A stretch of DNA of 64,000 nt from Marinobacter shengliensis (GTDB taxonomy: Bacteria; Pseudomonadota; Gammaproteobacteria; Pseudomonadales; Oleiphilaceae). The first letter of the stretch is position 1, and each line of letters begins with the position of its first letter. Below, piece after piece: positions 6,895 to 14,085 of this stretch. The stretch covers positions 124,001-188,000 of the forward strand of contig NZ_PXNO01000023.1 in the NCBI RefSeq assembly GCF_003007715.1, given 5' to 3'. The translations under genes were made by a program, and so were the position numbers. A model generated the notes under the pieces. The model did not search any database. It was not told the DNA's origin and was given only the letters and a program-made list of their open reading frames with translations.

Positions 6895-7608
6895 TCAAAC
6901 CTGTTCCCGCACCAGCATCGCCTTGATTCGGCCGATGGCTTTCATGGGGTTCAATCCCTTGGGGCAGTAGGCTGTGCAGTTACCGATACCTCGGCAACGA
7001 AATACACTAAAGGGGTCTTCCAGCTTCTCCAACCGCTCTCTGGTGGCCGTATCCCGCGAATCCACCAGAAAACGATAAGCCTGAAGCAAACCGGAGGGGC
7101 CGATGTACTTTTCCGGGTTCCACCACCATGAAGGGCAGGCTGAGGTGCAACAGGCACAGAGAATACATTCGTAAAGGCCATCCAGCTTTGCTCTGTCTTC
7201 CGGGCTTTGGAGGCGTTCAATGGCCGGTTCCGGCTTGTCATTGATGAGCCAGGGCTGTACCCGGGCATACTGTTTAAAGAACAGAGACTGATCCACCACC
7301 AGATCCCGGATAACCGGCATGCCCGGTAGCGGCCGGATTTGGAGAATACCCCTCTTCCCAAGCACATCCTCTACCCGTGTGATACAGCCGAGCCCGTTAC
7401 GGCCGTTGATGTTTAGACCGTCTGAGCCACACACGCCCTCCCGACAGGAGCGACGGAAGGCCAGTGTAACATCTCGGGTTTTCAGGTGTTCCAGGACATC
7501 GAGCACCATGCGATTGCGGAATTCACCGTCGACCTGGATATCCTGGTTGTAAGGGGCGTCATCCTGTTCCGGGTTGTAGCGATACACACGAGCGATAAAG
7601 GCAGACAT
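6895..7608 (-). CDS. Succinate dehydrogenase/fumarate reductase iron-sulfur subunit, orphan copy
   Basis: A 237-residue SdhB-type protein with all three clusters intact: CREGVCGSDGLNINGRNGLGC for [2Fe-2S], CILCACCTSACPS for [4Fe-4S], and CRGIGNCTAYCPKGLNP for [3Fe-4S]. It passes electrons from the flavoprotein to quinone. SdhA, SdhC and SdhD are not adjacent, so this is a stand-alone extra subunit rather than part of a visible sdhCDAB operon. I take the ATG of MSAFIARVYRYNP, which gives the normal SdhB length; an ATG nine codons upstream is possible. It may swap into the main complex under particular conditions. Confidence 0.85.
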   Translation of the reverse strand: MSAFIARVYRYNPEQDDAPYNQDIQVDGEFRNRMVLDVLEHLKTRDVTLAFRRSCREGVCGSDGLNINGRNGLGCITRVEDVLGKRGILQIRPLPGMPVIRDLVVDQSLFFKQYARVQPWLINDKPEPAIERLQSPEDRAKLDGLYECILCACCTSACPSWWWNPEKYIGPSGLLQAYRFLVDSRDTATRERLEKLEDPFSVFRCRGIGNCTAYCPKGLNPMKAIGRIKAMLVREQV

Positions 7609-7806
7609 TTTGCTATTCTCCAGAAAATGATTCATTTCCTGTATTAGTTTAATGTCAGGTTAGCAGAGGAAAGTGTGTTTGGAGTATTAGACGGTGGGAA
7701 AACGCAGGTGTAACTTGTGCCATTCTCGCGCTGCACGGAAGTGTTTAACGCCGAACACACACCAGCTATGCTGCATCAAGCGGTGAAGTAACCCAGGAGG
7801 CAACGG

Positions 7807-8034
7807 ATGGATACCCGGGAGAGTCGGGAATGGCAAAGGCTGGCCTTTGTTGAGAACCGTGATGGTAGGGCAGCGGCATTGGTCTTTGCTCATCAGGGTA
7901 TTGCCCAGTACGAGTCTGCCATTCGGGAATCGGATTCCTGTGGCAATCAATACGGTGCCGCTTATCGGGAAAGCCTGATGGCCTCCATCCAGGTATACCG
8001 GGAGTATCTTCAGAAAAACGAAACCCCGGCTTGA
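7807..8034 (+). CDS. Small conserved-looking protein of unknown function
   Basis: A 75-residue soluble, mildly acidic protein (MDTRESREWQRLAF ... GAAYRESLMASIQVYREYL), mostly helical by composition. An AGGAGG six bases before the ATG and a terminator hairpin overlapping the stop codon support it as a real gene. I recognise no domain. It is convergent with the ferritin-like gene that follows. Confidence 0.55.
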   Translation: MDTRESREWQRLAFVENRDGRAAALVFAHQGIAQYESAIRESDSCGNQYGAAYRESLMASIQVYREYLQKNETPA

Positions 8035-8044
8035 CCGGGGTTTC
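8020..8044. terminator. Rho-independent-type hairpin, probably bidirectional
   Basis: GAAACCCCGG and CCGGGGTTTC make a perfect 10-bp stem with a 5-base loop across the stop codon of the small gene. The flanking A and T runs suit termination from both sides, between this gene and the convergent gene ending at 8075. Confidence 0.7.
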
Positions 8045-8074
8045 ATGCGGACCGTAAGCGTTGGTGGTGCGTCG

Positions 8075-8533
8075 TTAGTACATTTCCAGCCGCCCAATAT
8101 CCCTGGATTGCAGGCGGGCTTCTGCCTGTTGGTTGGCTGCCAGCTCCCTGAAGAGTTCCGCCTCACGATTATTCTGGGCAAGTTTGGCGCGCAGTTCATA
8201 CATTTCCGTCAGGGTTTTGTGTGAACCCAGGATGTTCTTCAGAACATCCTGTATGTCATGGCACCCTGTACAGGCTGGTATCCGGTCCGGGATCCGGCGG
8301 CTTTCGAAATCCTGAGAGTCAACCAGCCAGGCGTCCATCAAATCATCGTCGGTATCCTGCAGGAAGTCCTCCATGGCTTCCGCCTGGCGATGCTCCCGAC
8401 TTGCAAGAAAACTGAGCGCCATTTGCATACGTTCGTCTTCCTGCACTTCAGCCAGCATCTCATACTGTTTTTCGAGCAGTTCGTGGTATTCGGTTATCCA
8501 CTCGATCAGGTTTTTCAGTTGTTTAAAGGCCAT
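8075..8533 (-). CDS. Helical ferritin-like protein, second gene of the nitrosative-stress operon
   Basis: A 152-residue cytosolic, highly helical protein. Potential metal ligands recur in helical context (E15-x-H17, E47-H48, H105), suggesting a ferritin-like or hemerythrin-like bundle; I cannot name the family with certainty. It also contains ACTGCH (Cys88-Cys91-His92), a CxxCH motif, but has no signal peptide, so covalent haem c is unlikely and the motif may bind metal. It starts 17 bp after the RIC-like gene and shares its promoter and NsrR-type operator, so a role in iron or NO handling is inferred from context. Confidence 0.6.
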   Translation of the reverse strand: MAFKQLKNLIEWITEYHELLEKQYEMLAEVQEDERMQMALSFLASREHRQAEAMEDFLQDTDDDLMDAWLVDSQDFESRRIPDRIPACTGCHDIQDVLKNILGSHKTLTEMYELRAKLAQNNREAELFRELAANQQAEARLQSRDIGRLEMY

Positions 8534-8550
8534 AATTCTGTCCCCTCTGT

Positions 8551-9222
8551 TCAGAACTGAAAACGCGGGAACAGTACATCCCGCTCCAGGTAGATTTGTT
8601 CGGAAAGCCTGAAATCCAGAGCTTTCAGTTCATGGTAGAAGCGCCTCCATGAACGACATGCCGACTCCGGTGCCCGGTAGTTTCTGGTCATGTCGCGGAG
8701 CTTTTTCAGTTGTTTTTTGATGATTGAATGTTCTTCGTTCATTTGGGCGATGGGCGTTTCCGGGCGTGGGGGCTGGTCATGCGCCATCTGGTTCAGTACG
8801 TGAGTGTTCTCCTTCTCGATATGATCTCGAAGCAGGCGCTCCAGCTTTTTGACCGCCAGCGTGATGCCTTTCGGTACGTCTGGGTTGGCTCTGTGAACCG
8901 CCTCAATCTTGCGGGCGAGCCGGTGGATTTCGGGCAGTTTTGCGAGGTGAGCAGCATCGTACCCCCGCAGTATCAGCTCCAGCAGTACGTCAGTATCCAG
9001 CTCTTCAATAGATGTCTGCTCCATGACTGTGTCAAACAGCTCCTGGCATAACTGCCCTGGTTCAACATTGGCAATGGAGGCGACCATTTCCACGGTGGCC
9101 TGACGGTGTTTGTCGATATGTGGCACGTATCGGCGGAACACGTCGAGTGTTTCCGGGCTTCTGCTTGCCAGCTGGCTGACAGTGGTTTCGCTGCAGCGTC
9201 CAAGAATATCCTGATAGTTCAT
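8551..9222 (-). CDS. Hemerythrin-domain protein related to RIC/YtfE, degenerate paralogue
   Basis: A 223-residue relative of the di-iron repair proteins YtfE/ScdA/DnrN. The N-terminal ScdA_N-like region (SQLASRSPETLDVFRRYVPHIDKH) aligns but lacks the Cys-Cys pair of the family. In the hemerythrin domain HIEKE (His134, Glu138) and NEEH (His165) are kept. The final ligand motif HIHLE reads QIYLE (209-213), so one iron ligand is replaced by Gln. It may therefore bind one iron or have another role. A canonical family member is also present at 48329-49012. A -35/-10 promoter containing an NsrR-type operator precedes it, and GAGGAGG is the ribosome site. Confidence 0.78.
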   Translation of the reverse strand: MNYQDILGRCSETTVSQLASRSPETLDVFRRYVPHIDKHRQATVEMVASIANVEPGQLCQELFDTVMEQTSIEELDTDVLLELILRGYDAAHLAKLPEIHRLARKIEAVHRANPDVPKGITLAVKKLERLLRDHIEKENTHVLNQMAHDQPPRPETPIAQMNEEHSIIKKQLKKLRDMTRNYRAPESACRSWRRFYHELKALDFRLSEQIYLERDVLFPRFQF

Positions 9223-9245
9223 TGCTCATCCTCCTCTCTTGCTTT

Positions 9246-9268
9246 AAAATACATATAAAATACATGTT
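9246..9268. promoter_or_regulatory. NsrR-type operator between divergent genes
   Basis: A 23-bp site with two ATACAT half-sites 11 bp apart (AAAATACATAT and AAATACATGTT around one central base). It agrees with the NsrR consensus AAnATGCATTT-n-AAATGCATnTT at all but about one position when the R/Y ambiguities are allowed. It covers the -10 of the RIC-like operon and also faces the Nfu-SufT operon. nsrR itself is at 49909-50346. This is the best NsrR site in the window. Confidence 0.75.
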
Positions 9269-9280
9269 ACAGATAGTCAA
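9252..9280 (-). promoter_or_regulatory. Promoter of the RIC-like operon
   Basis: On the minus strand TTGACT (9280-9275) and TATATG (9257-9252) are separated by exactly 17 bp. The -10 lies inside the NsrR-type operator, so repressor binding would block polymerase. The start codon is about 30 bp downstream. An imperfect palindrome with CAAGAA/TTCTTG arms at 9278-9300 lies on the other side and may serve the divergent operon. Confidence 0.65.
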
Positions 9281-9322
9281 GAATTATTCTCATTTTCTTG
9301 TCGTGTGAGGGAGGAGATGGTG

Positions 9323-9481
9323 ATGACGTGCAGTAAGCCGGAAAACATAAAAGAAGAGCTCTGGGCGCAGCACCTGAGCTGGCTGGAGCTGGTTCGGGAT
9401 GAATGCAAATCCAACTGGGCGAAATATCTTCGGGAAAAACAGAGAGAGCGGGAGGTGGTGAACTGTGGAGATCAACGCTGA
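9323..9481 (+). CDS. Small leader protein of the Nfu-SufT operon (52 aa)
   Basis: A 52-residue soluble peptide, MTCSKPENIKEELWAQHLSW at its start, rich in Trp, Glu and Lys, ending REREVVNCGDQR. GGAG lies six bases before this ATG (a second ATG six bases further upstream is too close to it). Its last 17 bp overlap the GTG start of the Nfu-SufT gene, so translation is probably coupled. Two internal Cys and one near the end are present but no known motif. Reality rests on the ribosome site and the overlap. Confidence 0.5.
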   Translation: MTCSKPENIKEELWAQHLSWLELVRDECKSNWAKYLREKQREREVVNCGDQR

Positions 9482-10307
9482 AGTAACACCGGCTGCCCGC
9501 GACTATCTGAATGCGGTGTTGGCAAAACAGGAGGTGCCGGGTATGGCCGCCAGAGTGTATGTGGATAAGGGCGGTACCTCTCAGGCAGAAACGTGCCTGG
9601 CCTTCTGCCCGCCGGGAGAGGAGTCCGCCAATGATATCCGTCGGGATTTTGAAGATCTGACCCTGTTCTTTGATGCATCCAGTGTGCCTTACCTCAAAGA
9701 TATGGAAATTGGTGTGCATGGCGAAGGCAAGCTGCAGACTCTGACCATTAAGGCCCCGAACAGCAAGAAGCCGGCAAAACCACCCAAAACCTTCACGGTA
9801 TCTCAGGATTGTCCTGCCTTGCGCGTTCCCTACGGAACGGACTTTACGATCCCGGAGGGGGCAGAGGTCACCATTACTCAGGCACTTGGCGGCAGTTTTA
9901 CAGTGAACTACGAGGGTAACCTTTACCGTTTGTCTCCGGAGGTGGCCCGTCAGTTGGGCCTGCAAACTGATATCGTCATGTTTGAACCACCGGAGGATGG
10001 CCTGATCAGTGAAGATCAATGCCGGGACAGCCTGCGCCAGGTATATGACCCGGAAATCCCCGTCAATATCGTCAGTCTGGGTCTTGTCTACGGCCTGGAT
10101 ATCAACCAGGAAAAACAGTTGGTGAAGGTCACTATGACTCTGACCTCGCCGGGGTGTGGCATGGGCGACATTATCGCTGATGATGTCAGGAGCAAGACCT
10201 TGCAGGTGCCTTATGTACAGGAGTGTCAGGTGGATATCGTGTTCGATCCGCCCTGGAGTTATGACAGCCTGGATGAGGAAGCGCGCCTCGAGCTTGGTAT
10301 GATCTGA
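9465..10307 (+). CDS. NfuA N-domain fused to SufT (iron-sulfur cluster assembly/repair)
   Basis: A 280-residue two-part protein. Residues 1-105 match the degenerate A-type N-domain of NfuA (ARVYVDKGGTSQAETCLAFC, LFFDASSVPYLKDMEIGV, LTIKAPNSKK). Residues about 112-280 match SufT: CPALRVPYGTDFTIPEG, VTITQALGGSFTVNYEGNL, then the MIP18/DUF59 part with YDPEIPVNIVSLGLVYG and the Cys in TSPGCGMG. Both halves act in Fe-S cluster carriage, but I know them only as separate proteins. NfuA's own C-terminal CxxC scaffold domain is missing. The GTG start is set by GGGAGG upstream and overlap with the 52-residue gene. It shares the NsrR-type operator with the divergent RIC-like operon, suggesting repair of NO-damaged clusters. 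Confidence 0.82.
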   Translation: MEINAEVTPAARDYLNAVLAKQEVPGMAARVYVDKGGTSQAETCLAFCPPGEESANDIRRDFEDLTLFFDASSVPYLKDMEIGVHGEGKLQTLTIKAPNSKKPAKPPKTFTVSQDCPALRVPYGTDFTIPEGAEVTITQALGGSFTVNYEGNLYRLSPEVARQLGLQTDIVMFEPPEDGLISEDQCRDSLRQVYDPEIPVNIVSLGLVYGLDINQEKQLVKVTMTLTSPGCGMGDIIADDVRSKTLQVPYVQECQVDIVFDPPWSYDSLDEEARLELGMI

Positions 10308-10339
10308 GCCGCTGCCTTCCCTGGCACGGCTCATCGAAA

Positions 10340-12409
10340 TCAGAAGCGGCCGGAGACTTTAGCGACCAGCCCCCGGCCCGGCGATAGTATACCGCCGTCT
10401 GTCAGGTGCTCCCGATAACGCTTGTCCAGCAAGTTGTTGCCTTCAACCGAGACTTCCAGTGCACTGAGGCTGCCGGTAGCGCCAAAGTTCCAGCCCAGCT
10501 CAACGTCCACAGTTGCATAGCCGGGGGTGCTGTTTTCCGTGCCGTTGGAAAAGACATCGGCAGTCCGATCCTGTTCGGCTACCGCTCGCACTTGCCCATG
10601 CCAGTTAAAGCCGAGGCGGTTTTGCTGGCCCAGTCCCAGGGTCAGTTCCGGTGCCGGCATCTGGTACAGCGGCTCGTTGTCCTGTTTGTTTTTACCCCGC
10701 AGCCAGGTCAGGCTGCCATCCAGGTCGATGGCGGGGGCGGTGGTGTTCAGGGCTTCCAGTGGCATCACGAAACCGGCTTCGGCACCGTAGATGACCACTT
10801 CATCCAGGTTCTCGGTCTGTTTGATGGGCAGGTTATTCTGGGGGTGGTTCTGGCCTGTGATACGCCCTGCAATATAGTCATCAATCCGGGTGTAGAAGGC
10901 TGCAACCTGGTATTGGCCCAGACGGCCGCGACCTTTCAGGCCAACTTCCGCACTGGTGGATTTTTCCGGATCCAGTTGAGGGTTACCACGGTGGAAGAAC
11001 CCGTCACCCCGGGTGGCATCTTCAAAGCGTTCGCGCATGTCAGGTGCACGGTAGGCGGTACCGATATTAAGGTAAGGATTGACCATGTCGCTCAGGTTGT
11101 AGATGGCACCGGCAGACCAGGACAGCGTTTCGGAAGTGTTCTTTAACCCCTCGGTTCTGGCTGCCGGTCCGTTGCCCACCACCCGTGCATCGCCTGTCAC
11201 TTTGTCATAGCGTGCACCGAGCTGTATGTTCCAGTTGCCGGCCATGATGTCATCCTGCACGAACAGGCCCCGACTCTCGATTTCGCCATCCCGGAAGGGT
11301 GAGTTGGCAACAGCGTTATCTGACATGGGCGGGTTGTAGGTAAAACGCTCAGGGTCACCGGTCATTTCCCAGCCCTCGGCCCCAACCGTGACCAGGTGGT
11401 TATCACCCACAGGCAACCTGTACTGCGCTTTAACACCGTCGGTGCGGAAACTGACATCGTTCCACACCTGGTTGCGCTCCTTGAAATCCCACCAGGCGCG
11501 GATTTGCCGGTCCACTTCCTGCCGATAAATGCTGGTCTCCAGGGTACCGGTACCGATACCGGCCTCGTAGCCAAGCTCCGCAAGTGTGCGCTTCTGCTTG
11601 GGCGAATGGATCGTCAGGGTTCCGTTGCCGCCCGGGCCGGGCTTGGCAGACCCCGGATACCAGACTTTCCGGTCTTCATGGTTCTGCAGGTTCAGGGTCA
11701 GTTTCTGGTTGTCGGTTAACCTGAAAGCGTATTTCGCCAGAAAGGATTCCGAGCGGAAGCCGCTGTTTTCAACATCACCGTCGGGTGTTTCATAGTCGTC
11801 CACATCTTTGGCGGCGGCACCGATGACAAGGCCGTGGTTCTTGCTGGAAAGCTCCAGCAGGGCGCCGCCGGCCAGACTGCTGTCCACCGTGCCAGTGCTG
11901 CCGGAGAATCGACCATGGGCTTCAGGTTGTTCTGAGAAAGTCGCCTCTGGAGTCCGCAGGTTGATAGCGCCGCCCATGGCGCCGGTGCCATGCAGTACCG
12001 AGGCCGGGCCTTTGACCACTTCGACGGTTTCCAGCAGGCTCATGTCTGCCAGGGATGCAATGGCCCCCTGGGGCTGGGCAGAGTTCAGGCGGACACCGTC
12101 CACCAGAAGTACCACACTCTCCTTTTTCAGGCCGCGAATAACCGGGTTACCACCCCAGGCGCCGCCATCGCCCTGGACCGCCAGACCGGGTTTGCCACGG
12201 AAGAGATCGCCGGCGGTTTTTGAAGCGACAGTGTGGTCCGTGGTTAAACGCTCTGTTGCGCTCGCGGTTTCCAGCGTGTCGGATTCGTAGCCTTTGGCGG
12301 TTACGACCAGTTCCTTAAGTTCTGAAGAATGGCCGGTTGCAGCGTGTGCTGCGGGTAAAGCGGAAAAGGCAAAGATGGCTAAAGCCAGTGGATGGGGGCG
12401 TCGATTCAT
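10340..12409 (-). CDS. TonB-dependent outer membrane receptor, ligand unknown
   Basis: A 689-residue receptor with signal peptide (cleavage near AAHA-AT), a TonB box-like ELVVTAK, a plug domain (PVIRGLKKESVVLLVDGVRL, GPASVLHGTGAMGGAINL) and a 22-strand barrel ending in Phe. YRAP and NPQLDPEKS in the barrel resemble the FRAP/NPNL signature of haem receptors; copper receptors such as OprC/NosA are another option in denitrifiers. It is divergent from an ABC importer plus nnrS. A perfect FNR/DNR box lies between them and a TATATT -10 at 12455-12450 puts that box at -41.5, so anaerobic or NO-dependent induction is likely. The ATG is preceded by GGAG. Confidence 0.85.
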   Translation of the reverse strand: MNRRPHPLALAIFAFSALPAAHAATGHSSELKELVVTAKGYESDTLETASATERLTTDHTVASKTAGDLFRGKPGLAVQGDGGAWGGNPVIRGLKKESVVLLVDGVRLNSAQPQGAIASLADMSLLETVEVVKGPASVLHGTGAMGGAINLRTPEATFSEQPEAHGRFSGSTGTVDSSLAGGALLELSSKNHGLVIGAAAKDVDDYETPDGDVENSGFRSESFLAKYAFRLTDNQKLTLNLQNHEDRKVWYPGSAKPGPGGNGTLTIHSPKQKRTLAELGYEAGIGTGTLETSIYRQEVDRQIRAWWDFKERNQVWNDVSFRTDGVKAQYRLPVGDNHLVTVGAEGWEMTGDPERFTYNPPMSDNAVANSPFRDGEIESRGLFVQDDIMAGNWNIQLGARYDKVTGDARVVGNGPAARTEGLKNTSETLSWSAGAIYNLSDMVNPYLNIGTAYRAPDMRERFEDATRGDGFFHRGNPQLDPEKSTSAEVGLKGRGRLGQYQVAAFYTRIDDYIAGRITGQNHPQNNLPIKQTENLDEVVIYGAEAGFVMPLEALNTTAPAIDLDGSLTWLRGKNKQDNEPLYQMPAPELTLGLGQQNRLGFNWHGQVRAVAEQDRTADVFSNGTENSTPGYATVDVELGWNFGATGSLSALEVSVEGNNLLDKRYREHLTDGGILSPGRGLVAKVSGRF

Positions 12410-12478
12410 GGAGTTCTCCGATAACTGCTTACGGTTGAGAATGGTTCGCAATATACTGCAAATGAAACTGATTCGTAT

Positions 12479-12492
12479 TTGATTTTCATCAA
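12479..12492. promoter_or_regulatory. Perfect FNR/DNR box shared by two divergent promoters
   Basis: TTGATTTTCATCAA is a perfect TTGAT-N4-ATCAA palindrome. A -10 is found at the correct distance on both sides: TATATT (12455-12450, minus) for the TonB receptor and TACACT (12515-12520, plus) for the ABC operon. Both place the box centre about 41.5 bp upstream of the predicted start. One dimer could thus activate both directions. FNR or DNR cannot be distinguished by sequence. Confidence 0.85.
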
Positions 12493-12548
12493 CAGGAGTT
12501 TGTGTTCGTGCGGGTACACTCATGTCAGTTATTGCAGGGTGTGAGTGT

Positions 12549-13334
12549 ATGGGTAGTTTGATTCGCAGTGGTCTGGGTTGGGGTGGCAGCCTTACCGGAG
12601 TTTTATTATTCGTGGCGCTCTGGGAGTGGGGGAGTTTGTCATACGGTAGCTTTTTGCTCCCCGGCCCGCGGGATGCGCTATCGGCCATCGTAGGCTTTGC
12701 CGACAACGGTGAGCTCTGGACGGCCGTTTGGGCCACCACCTGGCGGGCCATGACCGGCTTTGCCATTGCTGCGCTGGCTGGTGTCTCTCTGGGCCTTATT
12801 GCAGGGTTGTCCCACACGGTTGGCCGAGCGCTGGAGCCGGTTTCAACGGTACTTCTGGGCATACCGCCCATCGCCTGGATTGTGCTGGCACTGTTGTGGT
12901 TCGGCAGCGGCTCCCTGGCAGCGATCTACACGGTGGTGGCCACCACCATTCCTGTCGCTTTCGCCGGTGCTCAGATCGGGGCCCGGACCCTGGACCAGCG
13001 CCTGCAGGAGATGGGCGATGTGTTCCGCGTGCCCTTTGCCATGCGCCTTTGGGATTTCTATCTGCCCCACATTGTTTCCTACGTATTCCCGGCATTGATT
13101 ACCGCTCTGGGGGTGGCCTGGAAAGTCACCGTAATGGCGGAATTGTTTGCCACAGAAGATGGGGTAGGGGCGGGCATGGCCATGGCCCGGGTGAGCCTGG
13201 ACACTGCCGGTGCCATGGCCTGGATTTTGGTGGTCGTGGTGTTGCTATTGGTGGCCGAACACGGATTTCTGCGCCCCTTGCAGAAAAAAATGGAACCCTG
13301 GCGGCAGGTCAAAGGCCCTGCCATGCCGGGCTGA
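12549..13334 (+). CDS. ABC transporter permease (SsuC/TauC-like)
   Basis: A 261-residue inner-membrane permease with about six helices and the binding-protein-dependent EAA-type loop (GARTLDQRLQEMGDVFRVP). It resembles permeases for sulfonate, nitrate, taurine or pyrimidine precursors. I start at the second ATG (MGSLIRSGLG) because the predicted transcription start for the box at 12479-12492 falls near 12527, beyond the first ATG at 12522. It is followed 10 bp later by its ATPase and then the binding protein. The substrate is unknown. Confidence 0.82.
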   Translation: MGSLIRSGLGWGGSLTGVLLFVALWEWGSLSYGSFLLPGPRDALSAIVGFADNGELWTAVWATTWRAMTGFAIAALAGVSLGLIAGLSHTVGRALEPVSTVLLGIPPIAWIVLALLWFGSGSLAAIYTVVATTIPVAFAGAQIGARTLDQRLQEMGDVFRVPFAMRLWDFYLPHIVSYVFPALITALGVAWKVTVMAELFATEDGVGAGMAMARVSLDTAGAMAWILVVVVLLLVAEHGFLRPLQKKMEPWRQVKGPAMPG

Positions 13335-13344
13335 GGAGTTTGCG

Positions 13345-14085
13345 ATGCTGACGCTGCAAAAGGTTTCACTGGATCTTGGCCCGAACACCATTGTGTCCGG
13401 CGTGGATCTTCAGGTGGCACCAGGTGAATCCGTGTGCCTGGTGGGGCCGTCCGGCTGCGGAAAAACCAGCCTGTTGCGTCTGGCATCGGGGGTGCTTGCG
13501 GCTACTTCGGGACAGGTGAGAAATCACTTTACAACCACCGCGGCAGTATTCCAGGAGTCCCGGTTGCTGCCCTGGCGGCGGCTGCTCGACAACATTGCCC
13601 TGGGCCTGAAAGCCCGGGGCGTGCCTCGGCGAGATCGACTGACGCAGGCGAAAGAGTTGGCCGATCAGGTAGGGCTTTCAGATTATGACGAGCATTTTCC
13701 CCACGAGTTGTCCGGTGGCATGCAACAGCGGGTGGCTCTGGCCCGGGCGCTGGCCGTAGGCGCCGATTTCCTGCTGTTGGATGAGCCTTTCAGTGCCCTG
13801 GATGTGGGGCTGCGCAGCGAAGCCCAGGATCTGGTGGAACGGCTTGTGGTCGATCAGGGTATAGCAACCTTGATGGTGACTCACGATCTCACTGAAGCCC
13901 TGCGTCTGGCCCATCGAATTATTGTCGTTTCCGGCTCGCCCGGTACCGTGGTGTTTGAACATCCAGTCACCACCCCTTACCGGGAACGCAGCCATGCCTG
14001 GCTGTATGAAGAAGCTGGCCACCTGCTGAGGCAACCGGTGGTCAGCGAGAGTTTTCTGTTTCATCCGGATTCGGAGGTGGCATGA
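13345..14085 (+). CDS. ABC transporter ATP-binding protein (SsuB/TauB-like)
   Basis: A 246-residue ATPase. Walker A is GPSGCGKTS, the Q-loop VFQESRLLPW, the signature LSGGMQQRVALARAL, Walker B FLLLDEPFSALD, and the switch His is in VTHDLTEAL. The ATG follows GAGGAG; a longer reading into the permease gene is not supported. Its last codons overlap the start of the binding-protein gene (ATGA), so the three importer genes form one coupled operon. Confidence 0.9.
   Translation: MLTLQKVSLDLGPNTIVSGVDLQVAPGESVCLVGPSGCGKTSLLRLASGVLAATSGQVRNHFTTTAAVFQESRLLPWRRLLDNIALGLKARGVPRRDRLTQAKELADQVGLSDYDEHFPHELSGGMQQRVALARALAVGADFLLLDEPFSALDVGLRSEAQDLVERLVVDQGIATLMVTHDLTEALRLAHRIIVVSGSPGTVVFEHPVTTPYRERSHAWLYEEAGHLLRQPVVSESFLFHPDSEVA

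Noticed and set aside
7687-8199. An open frame antisense to the 75-residue gene at 7807-8034
   Set aside because: Runs through the terminator hairpin, no ribosome site, no domain.
12425-12475. Fur box in front of the TonB receptor at 10340-12409
   Set aside because: Only loosely Fur-like; the perfect FNR/DNR box explains control better.
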